Virus record (IMG/VR): IMGVR_UViG_3300025872_000114
Location: 1 to 40,351 of that record
DNA: 40,351 nucleotides
Reading direction: 5' to 3' (one strand)
DNA from: a virus
Shown here: positions 36,965-40,351 of the stretch, in pieces
How positions within the stretch are numbered: the stretch's first letter is position 1
Layout: each line of letters starts with the position of its first letter
Notes under the pieces: generated by a model
The model's database searches: none
The model's input: only the letters and a program-made list of their open reading frames with translations
What the model was told of the DNA's origin: nothing
Position numbers and translations under genes: made by a program

Positions 36965-37942
36965 TTACCTCCGAGCGAATGTGATGGTGTAGGTGATGGA
37001 GCCAGCCCCGCTCGTTACGCAGCGTGCCCGAACATACCGTCGGATGGATTGTCCGGCGGAAATCTCTAACCGTTGCACAGCCGTGGTGCTGGCTGGAACA
37101 ACCGTAAATCCGGCATTTGGGATTTGTGTAAATGAGACGTTGTCTGCCGAGTCCCAAACGGTGAAAGTAGCCGTTCCCACATTAGCGTTTGCGGTAACGT
37201 GCAGATAGGCGACCGCGTTGACACCAGAAGACGGAGTGTTCGCGCTAAATGTGGTTGAGCCTGCGGTTGCGTGCGGAACTGAGGTGGTGAAGTTGGTGCT
37301 GTCAATAATGGATTGCACGACTGCTCCGACTCCGAAAGCCCCAGCGCCGGAAGTGACGGTAAGAATGGCACCGATAGCCAAGTTGGTCGTGTTTCCTGTA
37401 GTGAGTGTCACAGTGTTGGAACCAGCCACCAAGGTTGCGACCAATCCGGACTTGTTGGAAATCGCGTAATCGTAAGACGGGTCATCGAAAGTGGTTGCCG
37501 TTGTTAGCGTGGTAGCGAAACTTGAACTTGTTCCGCTCAACACAATGGCGCGGTCGATGCCCTTGTCGCTCTGCAACTCGGCGGACATTGAGACAAGGTC
37601 ACTCACGGACGATGACACTTCGTAGGAGGTCGGGTCAGCGATACAGGAGTACGCCACCCCGCCTGTCTTACGCTCAGGGGCGAACGTGAACACGGCGTCG
37701 TCGACTTGCAAGGCATCCGAGATGACCTTGTCGATGGAAGACGCGCCGTTGGCAGCCTCGAACATCCCCGACAGCGAGATGGTGCCGTCCTTCAGACCCG
37801 AGATGTAGGTCTTGGCGGCGTTACCGAACGCCGTGGTCTCGGCGGTCTCGACGCTGTTGGAGATGGAAGCCTCGTTGAAGTACTGCGAGAGGTCGAACTT
37901 ATTGACCAGAACGACGCTATTGCGACCGTGGACGAACGCCAT
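36965..37942 (-). CDS. Major tail (tube) protein, long paralogue with extra C-terminal domain, 325 aa
   Basis: The first 130 residues are paralogous to the next gene downstream (MAFVHGRNSVVLVNKFDLSQ; NEASISNSVETAETTAFGNA; KTYISGLKDGTISLSGMFEA). The last part (about 165-325) is an added beta-rich region (LTTGNTTNLAIGAILTVTSG; VAYLHVTANANVGTATFTVW; RRYVRARCVTSGAGSITYTI), resembling decoration or Ig-like modules on tail tubes. This region is AT-richer than the first part. ATG 37942 overlaps the previous stop (TGATG). Confidence 0.88.
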   Translation of the reverse strand: MAFVHGRNSVVLVNKFDLSQYFNEASISNSVETAETTAFGNAAKTYISGLKDGTISLSGMFEAANGASSIDKVISDALQVDDAVFTFAPERKTGGVAYSCIADPTSYEVSSSVSDLVSMSAELQSDKGIDRAIVLSGTSSSFATTLTTATTFDDPSYDYAISNKSGLVATLVAGSNTVTLTTGNTTNLAIGAILTVTSGAGAFGVGAVVQSIIDSTNFTTSVPHATAGSTTFSANTPSSGVNAVAYLHVTANANVGTATFTVWDSADNVSFTQIPNAGFTVVPASTTAVQRLEISAGQSIRRYVRARCVTSGAGSITYTITFARR

Positions 37943-38136
37943 CAGGCATCAGCCCCTTCGGTGGCGGCTGGCGTTTCGCTTGTCTTGCTCTTGCTCGCGG
38001 TGTCGGCGGACTCGATGCACCCATCTTCCAGAAGCCACTTGATTGACTTGGCTGGGATGTCCTCCGCGATGTCGCCCACAGCCAAAGTTCGGTTGGGTTC
38101 GTAGGCGATGGGAGCAAGGGCGCGGTACTTAGCCAT
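37942..38136 (-). CDS. Small connector-region protein, 64 aa
   Basis: ATG 38136 sits nine bases after GAGAGG. The product MAKYRALAPIAYEPNRTLAV, GDIAEDIPAKSIKWLLEDGC then IE ends in a charged tail. Such short proteins often precede tail-tube genes in actinophages and bind at the head-tail joint, but the role is not proven. An alternative start is ATG 38145, which abuts the ribosome site. Confidence 0.7.
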   Translation of the reverse strand: MAKYRALAPIAYEPNRTLAVGDIAEDIPAKSIKWLLEDGCIESADTASKSKTSETPAATEGADA

Positions 38137-38154
38137 ACACGCCATCCTCTCGTT

Positions 38155-38179
38155 ATGGCAGGCGCGATTCCCCTGCCAT
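38155..38179 (-). terminator. Hairpin in the leader of the tail operon
   Basis: ATGGCAGG (38155-38162) pairs perfectly with CCTGCCAT (38172-38179) around a 9-base loop. It lies about 20 bases upstream of the first tail-operon start, so it is a leader hairpin or terminator. The 202-base gap (38137-38338) otherwise holds no gene. Confidence 0.5.
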
Positions 38180-38286
38180 CGGGGACACACAGGTCACGAG
38201 AGAGACGGCGGAGGTCACGCGGACACGGAATCTCTGCACGGAATCATAAACCCTAGTGAGGACAAGTCTACCGTAGAAACGCCGAA

Positions 38287-38322
38287 CCCCGCCGAGTCGC
38301 TGGGGGGAGACACTCGACGGGG
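38287..38322 (-). terminator. Terminator-like hairpin after the 243-aa gene
   Basis: CCCCGCCGAGT (38287-38297) pairs with ACTCGACGGGG (38312-38322) with one mismatch around a 14-base loop. It lies 17 bases past the stop of the 243-aa gene and would insulate the tail operon. No T-run follows. Confidence 0.6.
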
Positions 38323-38338
38323 TCGACAGGCAGGGAGT

Positions 38339-39070
38339 CTAACTGAGGGCTTTGTGCAGGTCGTAACCTGACCCCTCCAGCCACTCCCTGACCGTGTCAA
38401 CGTCATCTGGGGCTGCAAGGATTGTCGTCGCCGTGGAGAAGACGTTGCTGGTCGGCTCGAACAGGATGTACACGGGCTTCGGGGGCACGATGTCGCCGTC
38501 GCTTAGCGCCTCCAAGAAGGCGTGGGTGTCCTTCTTCCACGGCACGTCGGAGTAGTCCCCGGTCATCCAGCCGTCCTCGATGGAGGTCAGTTTCAGCACC
38601 TTGTCGGTCGCGTAGTAGCCGCGCCATCCGCTGCTGCTGACCCAGACTCGACCCGTCCAGTTCTCGGGCAGAACGTCCTTGAACCACTGGGGTGCCTCGG
38701 AGTCGTAGATTTCGTCGAGGGTGCCGGAGTAGCAGACGTTGTCCCCGAAGATGACCTTCTCCGCTTTCTCGGTGGGAGCGAAGCGGATGAGGGTCGATGC
38801 GGCTTCGGTATCAGACTGGTAGCAGCCCTCGCACAGTGTCGCGTCGGTCAGGTCGGCGTGCCCGCTCCCCTCCTGCTCCCAATCGCTGACGGTCTTCCAC
38901 TCCTTGCAGTCGTCGCAGGCTCGCAGCAAGGTGTTCTCGCAGCCGGGGCACTTGAACTCGGTCTGGTCTTGGGTGAAGAGCGGGGGTGGGAACTCGGCAC
39001 CGCAGGGTTTGTCGTTCCAGCCCCCGTCGGCGAACTTGTGAGCGGTGAACGTGTCTAGGTTGATGGTCAT
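38339..39070 (-). CDS. Zinc-finger-containing hypothetical protein, 243 aa
   Basis: Cysteine pairs are visible at KCPGCENTL, ACDDCKEW and LCEGCYQS, indicating zinc ribbons in the first 85 residues. The C-terminal region reads VIFGDNVCYSGTLDEIYDSE, VLPENWTGRVWVSSSGWRGY and PVYILFEPTSNVFSTATTIL. I do not recognise the whole. ATG 39070 follows GGAAGGAG and a promoter. It could be an early DNA- or host-interacting protein. Confidence 0.75.
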   Translation of the reverse strand: MTINLDTFTAHKFADGGWNDKPCGAEFPPPLFTQDQTEFKCPGCENTLLRACDDCKEWKTVSDWEQEGSGHADLTDATLCEGCYQSDTEAASTLIRFAPTEKAEKVIFGDNVCYSGTLDEIYDSEAPQWFKDVLPENWTGRVWVSSSGWRGYYATDKVLKLTSIEDGWMTGDYSDVPWKKDTHAFLEALSDGDIVPPKPVYILFEPTSNVFSTATTILAAPDDVDTVREWLEGSGYDLHKALS

Positions 39071-39115
39071 TGTTCTCCTTCCGTGGATGATGGTAACACT
39101 ACCGGGGTTGCTTTA
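39071..39115 (-). promoter_or_regulatory. Promoter for the 243-aa gene
   Basis: GCGTAAAGCAACCCCGGTAG is followed by TGT and TACCAT (39090-39095), then GGAAGGAGAACA before ATG. The TAA is the stop of the upstream 390-aa gene, as in other cassettes. Confidence 0.55.
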
Positions 39116-40285
39116 CGCGGCGGGGGTCAGCGCCGTGACCCGGCACCGGGTCAGTTGGGTGGACACCAAGCCGTTCCACTCATCCCGCTTCTTGACCGTG
39201 CCCTTCAACTGCACCTTGTCGCCCTTGTCGCCCCCGCTGTAGGAGGAGGACAGCCACTTGAAGACGTAGCCCTCGGCTGCGTAGGTGTACACCCACGTCG
39301 TGCCGTAGTAGCCCTCGAAGTTCGACACGCTCAGCACCTCGGCGGTCACATCGACCTTGGTGCCGACCTCCGCGTACAACTCCTGCGTGTAGGTCTGCCG
39401 CTTGGTCTCCTGAGCCAGTTGCTTGCGCTCCCAGTTGGCGTAGGCGGCGACCGCGCTGGCGACCAGAGCCGCCGTCGACAGGTCGACCGCAGTCTGGGCG
39501 GAGGCTGCCCGCAGGTTCAGGGCGTACTCGCTGTCACCCTCGAAGGTGCGAGCGAACTCCAGCAGAGCCGCAGCCTTTGTGAAGTGGGCTTCGGTCACTT
39601 CACCCACCTGCTTCCGGGTCTCCCGGGCGCTTTCACCCCTGCCGAAGACGAACTCCCAAGTGGTGTCGACCGTGGCTGCACCGCCCTCGGTCTGCGCCGC
39701 GCTGCGGGACTTCCAACCGTAGGTTGCGCTCACCGCGACCACCGCCGCCAAGAACTGCGTGATGTCGACCCGTTGGTCGTACTTGCCGGAGCCGCCGCCC
39801 GCCCAGTCGTCGAAGGCGTCCTTCAGGTCAGCGAAGAAGGTGACCTTGAAGTCCCAGCCCACGAAGTCCTTGACACAGGTGGAGCCGACCAGCAACCGGG
39901 TGCCGGACTCATCCTCGACCACGAACTGCTTCTTGCGGGAGCGGGTGGTCTGGCAGTGGTCGCACGCGCCCTTCCGCAGCCACTCGCGGTCGACGACCTC
40001 ACCCTCGTATCCAGTCAGCACCTTGGTCAACGCCTGACCGTCAGCCAGCCACTCGACTGCGGCGACGAATGTCCAGCCGTTGAACTTGTAGGGGGTGCCA
40101 GTTACAACGAACTGTCGCTTGGTGACGGTGAAGCCCAACTCGTTGGTCTGGACAGCGTCTTCGACGGTGACGGTGAAGCCACCCTCCAAGCCCCGGTCAG
40201 CACCACGGGCGAAAGCCTTGCGTGCTTTGGCAAGCGTGGCTTGGACGTCGACACCCTCGAAGATGTCGTATCGGAACTCGGTCAT
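39113..40285 (-). CDS. Hypothetical accessory protein with CxxC module, 390 aa
   Basis: The core has GACDHCQTTRSRKKQFVVED then ESGTRLLVGSTCVKDFVGWD: a CDHC plus later cysteine, with a hydrophobic GxxCxxD motif. This pattern recurs in large proteins of actinobacterial plasmids and phages. A final OB-like beta region (VDVTAEVLSVSNFEGYYGTT, GDKVQLKGTVKKRDEWNG) resembles nucleic-acid-binding OB folds. ATG 40285 follows the cassette RBS AAGGGAGACCC. The function is unknown. Confidence 0.75.
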   Translation of the reverse strand: MTEFRYDIFEGVDVQATLAKARKAFARGADRGLEGGFTVTVEDAVQTNELGFTVTKRQFVVTGTPYKFNGWTFVAAVEWLADGQALTKVLTGYEGEVVDREWLRKGACDHCQTTRSRKKQFVVEDESGTRLLVGSTCVKDFVGWDFKVTFFADLKDAFDDWAGGGSGKYDQRVDITQFLAAVVAVSATYGWKSRSAAQTEGGAATVDTTWEFVFGRGESARETRKQVGEVTEAHFTKAAALLEFARTFEGDSEYALNLRAASAQTAVDLSTAALVASAVAAYANWERKQLAQETKRQTYTQELYAEVGTKVDVTAEVLSVSNFEGYYGTTWVYTYAAEGYVFKWLSSSYSGGDKGDKVQLKGTVKKRDEWNGLVSTQLTRCRVTALTPAA

Positions 40286-40351
40286 CGGGTCTCCCTTCCC
40301 TGTATGCTCAGTATAGCATACCCGGGTTTAGTTTAGGGAGGGGGGGGTCAC
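40286..40351 (-). promoter_or_regulatory. Repeat promoter cassette, copy 10 (right edge)
   Basis: CCCTAAACTAAACCCGGGTATGC is split before TATACT (40310-40315), then AGCATACAGGGAAGGGAGACCC leads to ATG. GTATGC TATACT GAGCATAC also forms a 6-bp dyad around the -10. Confidence 0.7.

Noticed and set aside
1-40351. Circular genome closing at the window ends
   Set aside because: Joining the ends would stop the Dps-fusion frame one codon after the edge, leaving half a ferritin fold, and no capsid gene would exist. More likely the window is cut from a longer genome.

Overview
The window looks like a large part of a tailed-phage genome (siphovirus type) or a phage-derived element from an actinobacterial host. 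Evidence for the host is a WhiB-type iron-sulfur regulator, an actinobacterial-style HExxH metallohydrolase, a RusA-like resolvase of the kind seen in actinophages, high GC content and GTG/TTG starts. Genes are packed tightly, with many ATGA, GTGA and TGATG stop/start overlaps. All genes lie on the minus strand except two neighbouring plus-strand genes near 19.4-20.7 kb. I see no integrase, no CI-like repressor, no rRNA, no tRNA and no CRISPR. No major capsid gene is present; it probably lies beyond the left edge. All functional calls are from reading the sequence; no database search was run.

Layout in the direction of minus-strand transcription (right to left). 40.3-38.3 kb holds two accessory genes. 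38.1-30.5 kb is the tail module: a small connector-region protein, two tandem paralogous tail-tube proteins, the tail assembly chaperone pair with a probable +1 frameshift, the 1039-residue tape measure and distal tail proteins. 30.5-29.1 kb is lysis (two membrane proteins and an M15-type endolysin), closed by two strong hairpins. 28.9-25.4 kb is recombination and replication: Gam-like, ERF annealase, initiator, loader-like protein, HNH and RusA-like resolvase. 25.4-20.7 kb holds HTH proteins, a tandem double ParB-like protein and the small and large terminases. 20.7-19.4 kb has two plus-strand genes, one an intact histone-deacetylase-family enzyme. 19.3-8.8 kb is an accessory region of about 30 small genes (metallohydrolase, sigma-like proteins, HicA-like, WhiB, SSB, transglycosylase-like, DUF2958), much of it driven by a repeated promoter cassette. 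8.75 kb to the left edge is the head module: Mu-type portal, MuF protein, two large modular proteins with GNAT-like repeats and an ADP-ribosyltransferase/DUF3626-like tail, and a structural protein fused to a Dps-type ferritin domain that runs off the window.

The most unusual points are these. (1) A Dps ferroxidase domain, with all four metal ligands at canonical spacing, is fused to a phage head-type domain. (2) MuF-coupled proteins carry three GNAT-like modules and one ART-like domain, so they could be virion-delivered effectors. (3) An HDAC-family deacetylase with a complete active site sits under its own divergent promoter. (4) A dispersed extended -10 promoter cassette also supplies the last codons and stop of the gene upstream. 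(5) There is a likely +1 frameshift in the tail chaperone, and a second place in the head module where the coding frame appears to switch.
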